Shown piece by piece: positions 17,179 to 26,288 of a DNA stretch of 64,000 bases. The position numbers and the translations under genes are program-made. The DNA lies in NCBI GenBank assembly GCA_035287045.1, contig DATECF010000256.1, positions 49,132 through 113,131 on the forward strand, given 5' to 3'. Source of the DNA: JACPAP01 sp035287045 (GTDB taxonomy: Bacteria; Gemmatimonadota; Gemmatimonadetes; Gemmatimonadales; GWC2-71-9). Numbering within the stretch: position 1 is the stretch's first letter; each line of letters begins with the position of its first letter. The notes under the pieces were generated by a model that saw nothing but the letters and a program-made list of their open reading frames with translations, was not told the DNA's origin and ran no database searches.

Positions 17179-17223
17179 CTGCCACGCGATTGCCCGGTCA
17201 TCCCTCCTACCTTTCGGACCATC

Positions 17224-17826
17224 ATGGCCGGCGCTCCTTCCGAAACGCTGCTCACATCGCTCCGCGACGGCGCTCCGGTCCTGATTCGGCCGGTGGTCCC
17301 GGAGGACAAGCCCATCCTGCGGGAAGGCTTCACCCGCCTGTCCGAGGAGTCCCGCTACCGGCGCTTCATGCGGCCGGTCAAAGAGTTGACCGAGGCGGAC
17401 CTCGACTACCTCACCCGCATTGACTACACCACCCACATGGCCTGGGTCGCGGTGGACCCTCACAAGCCGGAGCACCCTGGACTCGGCGTCGGCCGCTACA
17501 TCCAGCTCCCCGGCCATCCCAACGTCGCCGAGGTCGCGATCACCGTGGTGGATTCGCATCAGCAGCTCGGGCTCGGCACCATTCTGCTGGGCGTCATTAC
17601 CCGTTCCGCGGTCCAGCACGGAATCGAGGCCTTCGTGGCGCACGTGCTGGTCCAGAACGCGCCCATGGTCAAGTTGTTCACCGAGCTCGGCGCCACGGTG
17701 GCCCTGGAGGATGCCGGCGTGCTCGCCGTGCGGATGCCCCTGCCCCGGCGGCCAGAGGATCTCCCGGACTCACCGGCCGGGAGGGTGTTCCGCGAAGTGG
17801 CGCGCGGCTTCGCGCGCCAGGCGTAA
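17224..17826 (+). CDS. GNAT family N-acetyltransferase
   Basis: A 200-residue acetyltransferase. G-F-T-R-L-S-E-E-S-R-Y-R-R-F-M near residue 35 is typical of the GNAT domains also found in protein lysine acetyltransferases of the Pat type. The acetyl-CoA loop reads Q-Q-L-G-L-G-T near 120. It stands alone without a cyclic-nucleotide or ligase domain. The ATG at 17224 lacks a Shine-Dalgarno sequence, and TACCTT sits at 17208-17213, ten bases before it. Substrate is unknown. Confidence 0.78.
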   Translation: MAGAPSETLLTSLRDGAPVLIRPVVPEDKPILREGFTRLSEESRYRRFMRPVKELTEADLDYLTRIDYTTHMAWVAVDPHKPEHPGLGVGRYIQLPGHPNVAEVAITVVDSHQQLGLGTILLGVITRSAVQHGIEAFVAHVLVQNAPMVKLFTELGATVALEDAGVLAVRMPLPRRPEDLPDSPAGRVFREVARGFARQA

Positions 17827-17889
17827 CACCCTTGCGGGGCGGGACTCCCGCGCCCATATCACGCCCGTCCCGTCCGGCCAGAGGTGTCG

Positions 17890-19338
17890 ATGCGACCCGT
17901 CGCTGTGGTTTCCGTGCTCCTCTGTTGCACGACACCCTGGCCCGCCCGCGCCCAGACGGTGCGTGACGACCCCCGGGTACAACAAGCGCTCAACCTGCTG
18001 GACCTCTGGCTCGACGCCCAGCGGGATTACGAGCACATCCCCGGCGTCTCGGCGGGCGTGGTGTACGATCAGGAGCTGATCTGGAGCAAGGGGTACGGCT
18101 ATCAGGACCGCGAAACCCGCGTGGTGCCGTCGGCGCGCACCATTTACAGCATCTGCTCCATTTCCAAGCTGTTCACCAGCATGGCGGTGATGCAGCTGCG
18201 CGACCAGGGCAAGCTCCGGCTCGACGACTCGGTCAGCCACCACCTGCCCTGGTTTTCCATCAAGCAGGCGTATCCGGACGGTCCGCCCATCACGATCGAG
18301 GGCCTGCTGACCCACGCCTCCGGGCTGCCACGTGAGTCCGATTGGCCGTACTGGACCGGACCTGACTTCACCTTCCCCACGCGCGAGCAGGTGATTCAGC
18401 AGCTCGCCCACCAGCAAACGCTCTATCCTGCCGAGACCTACTACCAGTATTCCAATCTGGGGCTCACGCTGGCCGGGGAAGCGGTCCAGCAGGCGTCGGG
18501 CCGGCCGTACGCGGACTATGTACGACAGCACATTCTCGAGCCGCTGGGGCTCACCAGCACCACGCCCGAGGTTCCCGCCGAGGAGCGGGGCAAGCGGCTC
18601 GCCACGGGTTACGGCGCGCTGTCCCGCCAGGGGACGCGCACGACGCTGCCGCTGTTTCAGGCGCGCGGCATTGCGCCGGCGGCGGGATTCGCCTCGACCG
18701 TCGAGGATCTGGCACGGTTCGCCCAGTGGCAGTTCCGCCTGCTCTCCCGCGGCGGCATGGAGGTCCTGGCGGCCAACACCCTCAAAGAGATGCAGCGGGT
18801 CCACTGGACCGACCCCGACTGGCGCACCACCTGGGGGCTGGGCTTCACCGTGTGGCGCAACCAAGAAAAGACGTTCGTGGGCCATGGGGGCCGCTGCCCG
18901 GGCTACCGCACCCAGCTCTCACTGCAAACCGACGATAAGATCGCCACCATCTTCATGGCCAACGCGCTGGGCGTGAGCCCGCAGCCCTTCACCATGCGGA
19001 TGTACCAGCTGGTGGCCCCCGCCGTCTCGGGGGCCAAGAAGACCCCCGGCGCCGGCAAGCAGCCGGACCCCTCGTTCGCCAAGTACTACGGCTCCTACGA
19101 GCAGTCGTTCGGGGGTGAGACAGCGGTGATCCCATGGGAAGACGGGCTCGCCATCGTGGGGTTTCCCACCGATGATCCCTTACAGGCGCTCGCCAAGCTC
19201 AGGCACGTGAGCGGCGACACCTTCCGGCGCGTGCGTGAGGACGGCCAACTGGCGGAAGAGCTGGTGTTCGAGACCAACGCGCGCGGCGAGGTCACCCGGC
19301 TCAAGCGGAACAGCAATTACTCCGCGCGAATCCGATAG
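17890..19338 (+). CDS. Serine hydrolase, beta-lactamase/class C PBP family, exported
   Basis: A 482-residue exported enzyme. The signal peptide ends P-A-R-A-Q. S-I-S-K near residue 90 is the S-x-x-K catalytic motif, Y-Q-Y-S-N is the Y-x-N motif near 185, and H-G-G-R near 335 stands where the K-T-G-like H-x-G motif lies. A C-terminal extension follows (about 375 on) as in many esterase-like members. It may be a D-amino peptidase or esterase. The ATG at 17890 follows an AGAGG with a 5-base gap. Confidence 0.85.
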   Translation: MRPVAVVSVLLCCTTPWPARAQTVRDDPRVQQALNLLDLWLDAQRDYEHIPGVSAGVVYDQELIWSKGYGYQDRETRVVPSARTIYSICSISKLFTSMAVMQLRDQGKLRLDDSVSHHLPWFSIKQAYPDGPPITIEGLLTHASGLPRESDWPYWTGPDFTFPTREQVIQQLAHQQTLYPAETYYQYSNLGLTLAGEAVQQASGRPYADYVRQHILEPLGLTSTTPEVPAEERGKRLATGYGALSRQGTRTTLPLFQARGIAPAAGFASTVEDLARFAQWQFRLLSRGGMEVLAANTLKEMQRVHWTDPDWRTTWGLGFTVWRNQEKTFVGHGGRCPGYRTQLSLQTDDKIATIFMANALGVSPQPFTMRMYQLVAPAVSGAKKTPGAGKQPDPSFAKYYGSYEQSFGGETAVIPWEDGLAIVGFPTDDPLQALAKLRHVSGDTFRRVREDGQLAEELVFETNARGEVTRLKRNSNYSARIR

Positions 19339-19344
19339 TCCCGG

Positions 19345-20661
19345 TTACGCCTGGTCCAGCCGCAATACCGTCTGGAGCAGCACGTTGGCGCCGTTGGTGA
19401 CGTCCTCCGGCCGGGTGAGCTCGGCCGGCGAGTGACTGATGCCCTTCACCGACGGCACGAAGATCATCCCCATAGGGCAGATGTGCGCCAGGTCCTGCGC
19501 GTCGTGCCCCGCCCCGCTGGGCATCACCTGGCTGGTGAACCCCAGGTTAGCCACCGCGTCGGCGATCACCTCCCGGATGTGAGGGTCGGACAGCGCCGCC
19601 ACGTTGGAATGCTGTTGAGCGAACCTGAACGTGGTGCCATGCTTGGAAGTGACCGTCTGGAGCTCCCGGTAGATCCGGTCCCATAAGGCTTCGATTTTCT
19701 CCATCGAGAGATCGCGGAGCTCCACGGTCAACGCCACCTCACCGGGGACGACGTTCGGCGCCCCCGGTTTGACCAGCAGGCGCCCTACCGTCCCTACCTG
19801 ACGTCCCGGCTCCGCCCGAACGATGCGCTCCACGGCGAGCACCAGCTCGGCGGCCGAGAGCAGGGCGTTCTGGCGCTGGTCCATGGGGGTGGTCCCCGCG
19901 TGGTTCGCGAAGCCGTTGATCGTGATGTCGTAGTGGTTGATCCCCACGATGCCCTCGACGATCCCGATCTGAATGCCCGCCTGGTCCAGAATGCCGCCCT
20001 GCTCGATGTGCAACTCGATATAGGCCGCGACGCTCCCGGGGCCGTGCTTCGCCTCCGCAATACGCAGCGGATTCCCGCCGATCCGCTGGATCTTCTCGGC
20101 CAGCGAGACGCCGTCCCGCCCCGGGGTGCGCAGATCTTCATCCGACAAGTCACCGACAAACCCGCGGCTGCCGGTGAGCCCGCTTTCTTCATCTGCCCAC
20201 ACCACCACGTCGAGCGGGTGGCGGTTTGGGTAGCTCCGGTCACTTAGCGTGTGCGCCACCTCGATGGCGGACATGGAGCCCACGTCGCCGTCGTAGTTCC
20301 CACCCTCCGGCACCGAGTCAATGTGGGACCCGAACAGAATGGGCGGCGCACCCGCCCGCGATCCCTCGCGGCGTCCCAGGATGTTGCCCACCGGATCCAC
20401 CCGCACCGAGAGTCCGGCGGCGCGCATCAACTCCATGACGAACGCCCGCCCTTCGACGTCCGCCGGGCTGAAGGCGACCCGCGACACCCCACCCTGGGGA
20501 TTCCGTCCAAAGCGGGAAAGGTCCGAAAGGTGCTGGTTGACGCGGGCGCCGTTCACCCGCCAGGACCGCCAGGCGGTCCCTTGCGGCGCCAGCCCTCGCG
20601 GGTACCAGGCAGCCGCCGCTCCCAAGCCAGCCGCCGCTCCCAGAAACCGTCGTCGGTTCAT
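19345..20661 (-). CDS. M20-family amidohydrolase (N-carbamoyl-amino acid hydrolase/allantoate amidohydrolase type), Tat-exported
   Basis: A 438-residue zinc enzyme. The N-terminus M-N-R-R-R-F-L-G followed by a hydrophobic run is a twin-arginine signal. Metal-site marks are G-S-H-I-D-S-V-P-E-G-G-N-Y-D-G, W-A-D-E-E-S and E-L-H-I-E-Q-G. This is the hydantoinase/carbamoylase branch, which cleaves N-carbamoyl or ureido groups. Export is unusual for that branch. The ATG at 20661 was chosen because it opens the Tat signal. The end is 6 bases from the converging serine hydrolase. Confidence 0.83.
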   Translation of the reverse strand: MNRRRFLGAAAGLGAAAAWYPRGLAPQGTAWRSWRVNGARVNQHLSDLSRFGRNPQGGVSRVAFSPADVEGRAFVMELMRAAGLSVRVDPVGNILGRREGSRAGAPPILFGSHIDSVPEGGNYDGDVGSMSAIEVAHTLSDRSYPNRHPLDVVVWADEESGLTGSRGFVGDLSDEDLRTPGRDGVSLAEKIQRIGGNPLRIAEAKHGPGSVAAYIELHIEQGGILDQAGIQIGIVEGIVGINHYDITINGFANHAGTTPMDQRQNALLSAAELVLAVERIVRAEPGRQVGTVGRLLVKPGAPNVVPGEVALTVELRDLSMEKIEALWDRIYRELQTVTSKHGTTFRFAQQHSNVAALSDPHIREVIADAVANLGFTSQVMPSGAGHDAQDLAHICPMGMIFVPSVKGISHSPAELTRPEDVTNGANVLLQTVLRLDQA

Positions 20662-20855
20662 GTGCTTCACCAGGGGAAGGTCGTTGTCGAATGTGCCACC
20701 GCGCTGCGGCGCCAACAAGGAGCGCCAGTGGGCTGGACACCGGAGGGGGCATCACACAGATGATGGTGGCGGCCGCGGCGGCCGCGGTCCCGCCGGCCTG
20801 GCGCGCGATTCGAGTGATTCCATGGAGGCGTTGCGGGCGGAATAGTCGCGCGACG

Positions 20856-21719
20856 TCACCCGGTGGGCCGGGGCACGAACCGTCCCACAATAATGGTGAT
20901 GTTGTCGGTTCCCCCGCCATCGAGCGCATCCTGCAGCAGGCCTTCGCAGCCCTGCCGGGCGGATTCCATGGCGCCGAGCCGCTCGGCGATGCGCTCGTTG
21001 GAGACGTGCTTCGTGAGCCCGTCGGTGCAGAACAGATGGACGTTGCGCCAATGGTTCTGGAGCCGCGTTACCACCGGCTCGGTTTGCTTCCCGCCAATGG
21101 CGCTGGACAGGACGTGGCTCCACGGTGACCGCTCCAGGTCCGCCGGCTTCAGGACGCCCTGGTCCGCCAGGGCTTGCGCCATGGTTTGGTCGCGGCTCAC
21201 CTGGGTCAGGCGGCCTTCACGGAACAAATAGAACCGCGAATCGCCCACCTGCAGCAGATACAGCCACGGCCACACACCGAGGAACAGCGTCAGCGTGGTC
21301 GCCATGCCGTGCAGGTCGGGGTCGCTCCCCGCCCGCTCGAGCACGCCGGCGTGGGTCCGCCGGGCCGCCTGCTGCAGCTCGTCGCGGAAGGCCTCATCCC
21401 TCGCGTCCGCCGAGTAGTAACACCTCATGCTCTCGGTCACGTACAGCATGGACTGTTCCAGGGTGAACCGGCTCGCCTCTTCGCCTCCCGCGCCGCCTCC
21501 AACCCCATCCGCCACCATGACCAGAAACGCGACGCGGTCCTCCCCAGTGGGGAGACGCGCCACGTCGGGCAGGCTGGTCTGGTGCAGCTCGATCTTCTTG
21601 CGCAGCGAGGCGATGAGGAAGTGATCCTGATTGGTCTTGCGGACCTTGCCGGGATGGGTGAGCCCGTGAATATCGATCTCGTCGTCACGGGGTTTGCGGG
21701 TGATGGGCGGGGCGTCCAT
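20856..21719 (-). CDS. PP2C-type Ser/Thr protein phosphatase
   Basis: A 287-residue cytosolic phosphatase. All PP2C marks are present: K-T-N-Q-D-H near residue 28, V-A-D-G-V-G-G with metal aspartate near 73, V-G-D-S-R, C-T-D-G-L and G-G-T-D-N-I-T near the end. It should remove phosphate from Ser/Thr of targets of kinases such as the one at 36080-38320, though they are not neighbours. It starts 21 bases after the D-aminoacylase-like gene. The 194 bases before the M20 gene hold a GC-rich double GCGGCCGC palindrome but no ORF I trust. Confidence 0.88.
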   Translation of the reverse strand: MDAPPITRKPRDDEIDIHGLTHPGKVRKTNQDHFLIASLRKKIELHQTSLPDVARLPTGEDRVAFLVMVADGVGGGAGGEEASRFTLEQSMLYVTESMRCYYSADARDEAFRDELQQAARRTHAGVLERAGSDPDLHGMATTLTLFLGVWPWLYLLQVGDSRFYLFREGRLTQVSRDQTMAQALADQGVLKPADLERSPWSHVLSSAIGGKQTEPVVTRLQNHWRNVHLFCTDGLTKHVSNERIAERLGAMESARQGCEGLLQDALDGGGTDNITIIVGRFVPRPTG

Positions 21720-21740
21720 GCCGAGTGGATCGGTGGACGG

Positions 21741-23351
21741 CTAACGCCGGGCGCGGGCCGGTCCGTACAGCACCCGCCCAGGCCTCGCGGCCGTCATGTG
21801 CCCGTTCTCGAAAACGATCTGTCCGTTGACGACGACCACCGAGAACCCTTCCGCATACTGGTGCGGCCGCTCGAACGTGGCCGCGTCGCGCACGGTGGCC
21901 GGATCGAACACCGCCAGATCTGCTTTCATTCCCGGCTTCACCACGCCGCGATCCGGGAGCCCCAGTCGCTGCGCCGGGAAGGACGTCATCTTGCGTACCG
22001 CGTCCTCCAGCGTGAGCGCGCCCTGGTCCCGCACATACACGCCCAGCACTCGCGCAAAGGTCCCGTAGCTCCGAGGATGCGGGCTCCCTCGGCCGAAGAT
22101 GGGGATCTCTCCGTCGGTCGCGACCATGGTTGCCGGATGCCGCAGGATGCGGACCACGTCCTCTTCATTGATCGCGTGGAACACGCCCTGGCAGCCGCCC
22201 CGCTCGGTGACCCAGATGGCGGCCTCGGCGGCGTTCTCTACCGTGGGCTCCATGCCCCGCAAGCGGGCCACGTCCGCTAGGGTTTTGCCCGCCAGCGTGC
22301 TGTCCCACTGGCAATTCGCCACCACCACGTTCTTGGGGTCCCCCCCGCCTCGCTCCTCGCGAATGATCCGCGCACTCTCGGTCTTGATTCGCGCACGGGT
22401 GGCGGGGTCCCCAAGGCGCTTCAGGATCTCCTCCCGGCCGCCCTCCTGGGCCCAGGCCGGAAACAGCGCCGCGGTGATACTGGTGCTGGAGGCGGTGTAC
22501 GGGTATTGGTCGATGGTCGCGTCCACGCCCCTCGCTCGCGCCTGGTCCACCAGCCGCAGCGTTTCCACGCTCCGTCCCCAGTTGGCGGGCCCCACCACTT
22601 TGTGGTGGGTCACCTGGGTGGGCAGCCCGCCTGCCTCGCCGATCCGGATGGTCTCCTCGACGCTCTGCACCACCCGCGACGCCTCTTCGCGCATGTGGGA
22701 GATGTAGATGCCGCCCATTCGGCCCACGACCTTCGCCAACTCGACCACCTCTTCCGTGGGCGTGAACGTGCCGGGCACGTAGAACAACCCGGAGGAGAGC
22801 CCAAACGCCCCGTCCCGCATCCCCTGCTCCACCAAGGCCCTCATCCTCTGGACCTCGTCCGGCGTGGCTGTGCGGTTGACCTCCCCGATCACCGCCGAGC
22901 GGACCGAGCCCTGGCCAATGAAGGCGCCGATATTGATGGACTTTGGGAGCGAGTCGAGGCGCGCGAGGAACGGTGCTAAGGGCACCGGCGATCCGCCGTC
23001 CGGTCCCTCGATGACGGTGGTCACGCCCATGCGCACGTCGTTGTCCGCGGTCGGGACCTGGAAGATCCCGCGACGGGCGTGCGAGTGGATGTCAATGAAC
23101 CCCGGTGCGATCACCCATCCGGCGACATCTATCACTCGGGCCGCTGGCTCCGTAATGGACGCGGCGATCCGCACGATGGTCTCGCCCCGAATCGCGACGT
23201 CCCCCCGGTACCACGGGCTGCCGGTCCCGTCCACCACCCGGCCGTTCTTGAGGAGGAGATCGTACGGCGCGTCCTGAGCCCTGGCAGGCTGGACCAACGC
23301 AACACCGATCAGCGCGACGGTCAGCACGGATAAGACGCGTGCGGCGGGCAA
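21741..23351 (-). CDS. D-aminoacylase-like exported amidohydrolase
   Basis: A 536-residue enzyme with a signal peptide ending P-A-R-A-Q. It has L-L-K-N-G-R-V-V-D-G-T-G, the metal box G-F-I-D-I-H-S-H, I-D-Q-Y-P-Y and D-G-E-I-P-I-F-G, the pattern of N-acyl-D-amino-acid deacylases, which free D-amino acids from acylated forms. The start appears to be TTG at 23351, the only codon that yields a whole signal peptide. No Shine-Dalgarno sequence is visible. Transcribed toward the phosphatase gene. Confidence 0.83.
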   Translation of the reverse strand: MPAARVLSVLTVALIGVALVQPARAQDAPYDLLLKNGRVVDGTGSPWYRGDVAIRGETIVRIAASITEPAARVIDVAGWVIAPGFIDIHSHARRGIFQVPTADNDVRMGVTTVIEGPDGGSPVPLAPFLARLDSLPKSINIGAFIGQGSVRSAVIGEVNRTATPDEVQRMRALVEQGMRDGAFGLSSGLFYVPGTFTPTEEVVELAKVVGRMGGIYISHMREEASRVVQSVEETIRIGEAGGLPTQVTHHKVVGPANWGRSVETLRLVDQARARGVDATIDQYPYTASSTSITAALFPAWAQEGGREEILKRLGDPATRARIKTESARIIREERGGGDPKNVVVANCQWDSTLAGKTLADVARLRGMEPTVENAAEAAIWVTERGGCQGVFHAINEEDVVRILRHPATMVATDGEIPIFGRGSPHPRSYGTFARVLGVYVRDQGALTLEDAVRKMTSFPAQRLGLPDRGVVKPGMKADLAVFDPATVRDAATFERPHQYAEGFSVVVVNGQIVFENGHMTAARPGRVLYGPARARR

Positions 23352-23417
23352 AGGGCGGTTCCTTGGTGTCGGACGAGACCAAGATCCGCGTCCGGAGGCG
23401 ACACCGCCAGGGTCGGC

Positions 23418-23446
23418 TTGACACGCGCCCCCGCCCCGGGCACCCT
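23418..23446 (+). promoter_or_regulatory. Promoter upstream of the dienelactone hydrolase gene
   Basis: TTGACA at 23418-23423 and CACCCT at 23441-23446 are 17 bases apart. The same pattern recurs at 61943 and 62340 on the other strand. It would start transcription near 23453, just before a GGAGG at 23466-23470 region and the ATG at 23476. Confidence 0.55.
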
Positions 23447-23475
23447 ACGGGCATCCTCGTGGAGGCCCTCCCCCC

Positions 23476-24285
23476 ATGACACACGACATCATCGCGCTGT
23501 CGGCGGTCCTGGCGTTGTTCGCCGCGCCGAGCCGGCCGTCCTACGCGCAGGCCGGCTCTTCCATTCCGGAAGCGTTAGTGGGCAAAGCCCCCCCGCCCGC
23601 CGGGCAGGCCGTCACCTACGTTGCCGGAGATGCGGCGACCAGGGGCTACCTCGCCGTGCCCGGTGGCACCGGACCCTTTCCGGCCCTGATCATCATTCAC
23701 GAGTGGAACGGCCTGGTGGACCGGGTGCGTCAGGTGGCAGACGCGTTCGCGTCGCAGGGTTACCTGACGCTGGCCGCCGACCTGTACCAGGGCCGCACGG
23801 GAACCAGCCCCGAGGAGAACCGGCGCCTGTCCTCAGAGGCGCGAAGCAACCTGCCCGCGGTGATCGCCAACCTCAACGCCGCCCAGCGCTTCTTGCGGCA
23901 ACGGGCGGACGTGACCGGGAAGATCGGGGTGATGGGGTGGTGCTTTGGCGGGGGCGTGGCGTTGAGTTACGCGCTGGGGGGCGAACATCACGATGCCACC
24001 GCCATGTTCTACGGCTCGCTGGTTACGGATCCGGCTGAGCTCAGGAAGCTGGACCATCCATTGTACGGCACCTTCGCGGGCCAGGACCGGGGCATTCCGC
24101 CGGAGCAGGTTCGCCGGTTCAGCGCCGCCCTCGACTCCCTTGGCATTCAGAACGACGTGCACATTTACGATCCCGTGGGCCACGGGTTCTGGCTGTACGT
24201 GGACCAGGACCCGGCCACGCGCGAGGCGCCGGCCCGGGACGCGTGGGCTCGGCTGATGCGGTTCCTGGGGACGGTTCTGCGCTGA
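23476..24285 (+). CDS. Dienelactone hydrolase family protein, exported
   Basis: A 269-residue alpha/beta hydrolase with a signal peptide ending S-Y-A-Q. The nucleophile elbow is G-W-C-F-G-G with a cysteine near residue 156, as in dienelactone hydrolase. The acid D lies in G-Q-D-R-G and the histidine in V-G-H-G-F-W. The glutamate in H-E-W-N-G near 76 matches the family. Export to the periplasm suggests breakdown of ester or lactone nutrients. It converges with the SRPBCC gene with 3 bases between stops. Confidence 0.87.
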   Translation: MTHDIIALSAVLALFAAPSRPSYAQAGSSIPEALVGKAPPPAGQAVTYVAGDAATRGYLAVPGGTGPFPALIIIHEWNGLVDRVRQVADAFASQGYLTLAADLYQGRTGTSPEENRRLSSEARSNLPAVIANLNAAQRFLRQRADVTGKIGVMGWCFGGGVALSYALGGEHHDATAMFYGSLVTDPAELRKLDHPLYGTFAGQDRGIPPEQVRRFSAALDSLGIQNDVHIYDPVGHGFWLYVDQDPATREAPARDAWARLMRFLGTVLR

Positions 24286-24288
24286 TCC

Positions 24289-25029
24289 TCAGGGCGCGGT
24301 TTCGGCCCGCCGCCGGATGGCCTCCAGCCACCCGCGCCGGATCAATGCGCTGCCGGGATAGATGAAGCTCCAGTAGAGCCCGAAGCGGCGCCGGACCGAC
24401 GGGGCGCGCGCGGCGACACGGGTCTCGGTGGTGAGCAGGCTGGCGCCGTCCGGGAGGGCCTCGACGCGAAAGCTCATCGCCGCCCGCGCATAGTCCAGGG
24501 TCTCCAAGGCCTGGAAGCCGTCCGCGCTTCCCAGCGCCACCGTGCCGCAGCAGACCACGGTGCCCACCACCAGCTCAGTCTCCGGGATTTCTCCCAACAG
24601 AACGAAACCCGACCGTAGGGCCACATCCAGAATGGGGGCGTGCCAGTCGGGCGCGAGGACGCTCTCGGTCCCACGCCTCCACGGCAGCCTCGGCGAGCGG
24701 ATCCACGTGAGCACCCGGAAGTATCGGATCTCGTCCGCGGTGACGGCGTGGACGGCCCGGAAGATGCGTTCAGGCGCGGCCCGGACTCGGGTCGTGTGCA
24801 CCTCGCCGAAGTGTGATTCCGGCAAAAGCTCGTCGAGGAGCGTGTCACCGGTCGCCTGCTGCACGCCAACCGGCCACCAGGCGCCGGCGCACGCGAGGAC
24901 CACGCCGGCCGGCAGCAGGACCATGCCGATGCCGGGAGTACGCCGCCCCATGAAGCGTGGCCGCACAACGGCAACTGCTCCGGCGAGCACCAGCGCAAGC
25001 CCGACGTAGGCGAGAACGCTCAGAATCAC
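24289..25029 (-). CDS. SRPBCC-like protein with two N-terminal membrane segments
   Basis: A 246-residue protein. Two hydrophobic segments (about residues 2-22 and 34-52) precede a domain that begins T-T-R-V-R-A-A-P-E-R-I-F-R-A-V and ends with a long C-terminal helix, the outline of a START/SRPBCC ligand-binding fold. No catalytic residue is expected in that fold and no ligand can be named. It starts with GTG 12 bases after the symporter gene, so it is probably the last gene of that operon. Confidence 0.55.
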   Translation of the reverse strand: MILSVLAYVGLALVLAGAVAVVRPRFMGRRTPGIGMVLLPAGVVLACAGAWWPVGVQQATGDTLLDELLPESHFGEVHTTRVRAAPERIFRAVHAVTADEIRYFRVLTWIRSPRLPWRRGTESVLAPDWHAPILDVALRSGFVLLGEIPETELVVGTVVCCGTVALGSADGFQALETLDYARAAMSFRVEALPDGASLLTTETRVAARAPSVRRRFGLYWSFIYPGSALIRRGWLEAIRRRAETAP

Positions 25030-25041
25030 GAGGAGCCCGCG

Positions 25042-26286
25042 CTAAGACGCGGGGTTGCCCTGGTATCTCGCCAGGATGGTGACCGAAGCGAGGTGCGCCG
25101 TCACGTTGGCCATGGTCTTGAAGAGATCGGGAATCGCGTCCACCGCAATGAGGATGCCCACGCCTTCCGCCGGCAACCCCAGGTGCACCAGCACGGGCGC
25201 CAGCAGGAACAAACTGGCGGACGGGATGCCCGGAACGCTGAAACTGATGAGCGTGGAGGTCAGGATCAGGCCACTCATCTGCGCGATATCCAGCGGTACG
25301 CCGTAGAGCTTGCCCAGAAACAGCACGCCCACGACCCACGCGATGGGAACGTTGACCCGGAACACCGACACGGCCAGTGGGAGCGCGAACCCCGTGACCG
25401 GGGAAGGGAGCTTCAGCCGATCCGTGGCGCCGGCGATCATCGCAGGCAGGGCGGCGAGCGACGACCGGGAGCTGAAGGCCACGGCCTGGGCGGGCGCCGC
25501 CGCGGTGGCGAACGTGCGGAGACCTGCCCGTCCCACCAGGACGGCGACGGGATACAACGCGACGATATAGATCAACAACACGGCGGACAGCGTGAGCACG
25601 TAATGCAGCAGGGCGCCCGCCGCCGCCGCGCCCATCCGGAAGCCTAACGCCACGGCCAACCCGAAGATCCCAATGGGCGCCACCATCAGCACCCAGTGCA
25701 CCAGGACCATCATCGCATCGGCGACGCTCTGGAACACGCCCACCAGCGCCTCCCGGCGCCCCGGCTCGAGCCGGGTGAGCGCGAGCCCCAACAGGAGCGT
25801 AAACACCACCAGCGGCAACATGGCGCCGTCGGCGGCGGCCTTCACCGGGTTGGCGGGTACCATCTCGACGATGCGCTGCACCAGGCCGGGCATCTGCGGC
25901 CCGCCAGTGGCGGCGCCCGCGGTGGCGGCGGCGCCGGACCGGAGGTTGGCCGCGACCTCCGGGGCGATCACCAGGCGGTCCAGGGAGAGCGGCGCCACCA
26001 GGAGGGTGAAGACGCCGCCGGCCAGCAGAAACATCAGAAATACCGGCACCGCCAGCGCGCCCAGGCGACCGACTCGCCGAGTGTCGGCCGTGGAGACCAC
26101 ACCGGTGATGACCAGCGCCACGACCAGCGGCACCACGGTCATGCGGATCGCGTTGATCCAGAGGGTGCCGACGGCCTCGAATCCGCTGACGGCCGTCGCC
26201 AGAGAGGGACGGTGCAACGCGGCGGCGCCGGCGCCCAGTGCCAGGCCGACCACCAGCGCGAGGAGCACCCAGGTGGCGGAGCGCAC
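25042..26286 (-). CDS. Dicarboxylate/amino acid:cation symporter family (DAACS), divergent
   Basis: A 414-residue inner membrane transporter with eight or so hydrophobic segments. Family marks are N-P-V-K-A-A-A-D-G near 150 and the serine-rich loop S-S-R-S-S-L-A-A-L-P near 265. The N-M-D-G-T motif that helps bind sodium and substrate in this family is replaced by R-V-N-V-P (in V-F-R-V-N-V-P-I-A). Its substrate and coupling ion may therefore differ. The GTG start is two bases after the ychF stop. Confidence 0.8.
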   Translation of the reverse strand: MRSATWVLLALVVGLALGAGAAALHRPSLATAVSGFEAVGTLWINAIRMTVVPLVVALVITGVVSTADTRRVGRLGALAVPVFLMFLLAGGVFTLLVAPLSLDRLVIAPEVAANLRSGAAATAGAATGGPQMPGLVQRIVEMVPANPVKAAADGAMLPLVVFTLLLGLALTRLEPGRREALVGVFQSVADAMMVLVHWVLMVAPIGIFGLAVALGFRMGAAAAGALLHYVLTLSAVLLIYIVALYPVAVLVGRAGLRTFATAAAPAQAVAFSSRSSLAALPAMIAGATDRLKLPSPVTGFALPLAVSVFRVNVPIAWVVGVLFLGKLYGVPLDIAQMSGLILTSTLISFSVPGIPSASLFLLAPVLVHLGLPAEGVGILIAVDAIPDLFKTMANVTAHLASVTILARYQGNPAS

Positions 26287-26288
26287 TC

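Noticed and set aside
20752..20822. A 23-residue reading frame in the gap before the M20 gene
   Set aside because: It is short and Pro/Arg-rich, has no ribosome binding site and falls on a GC palindrome. I see no support for translation.
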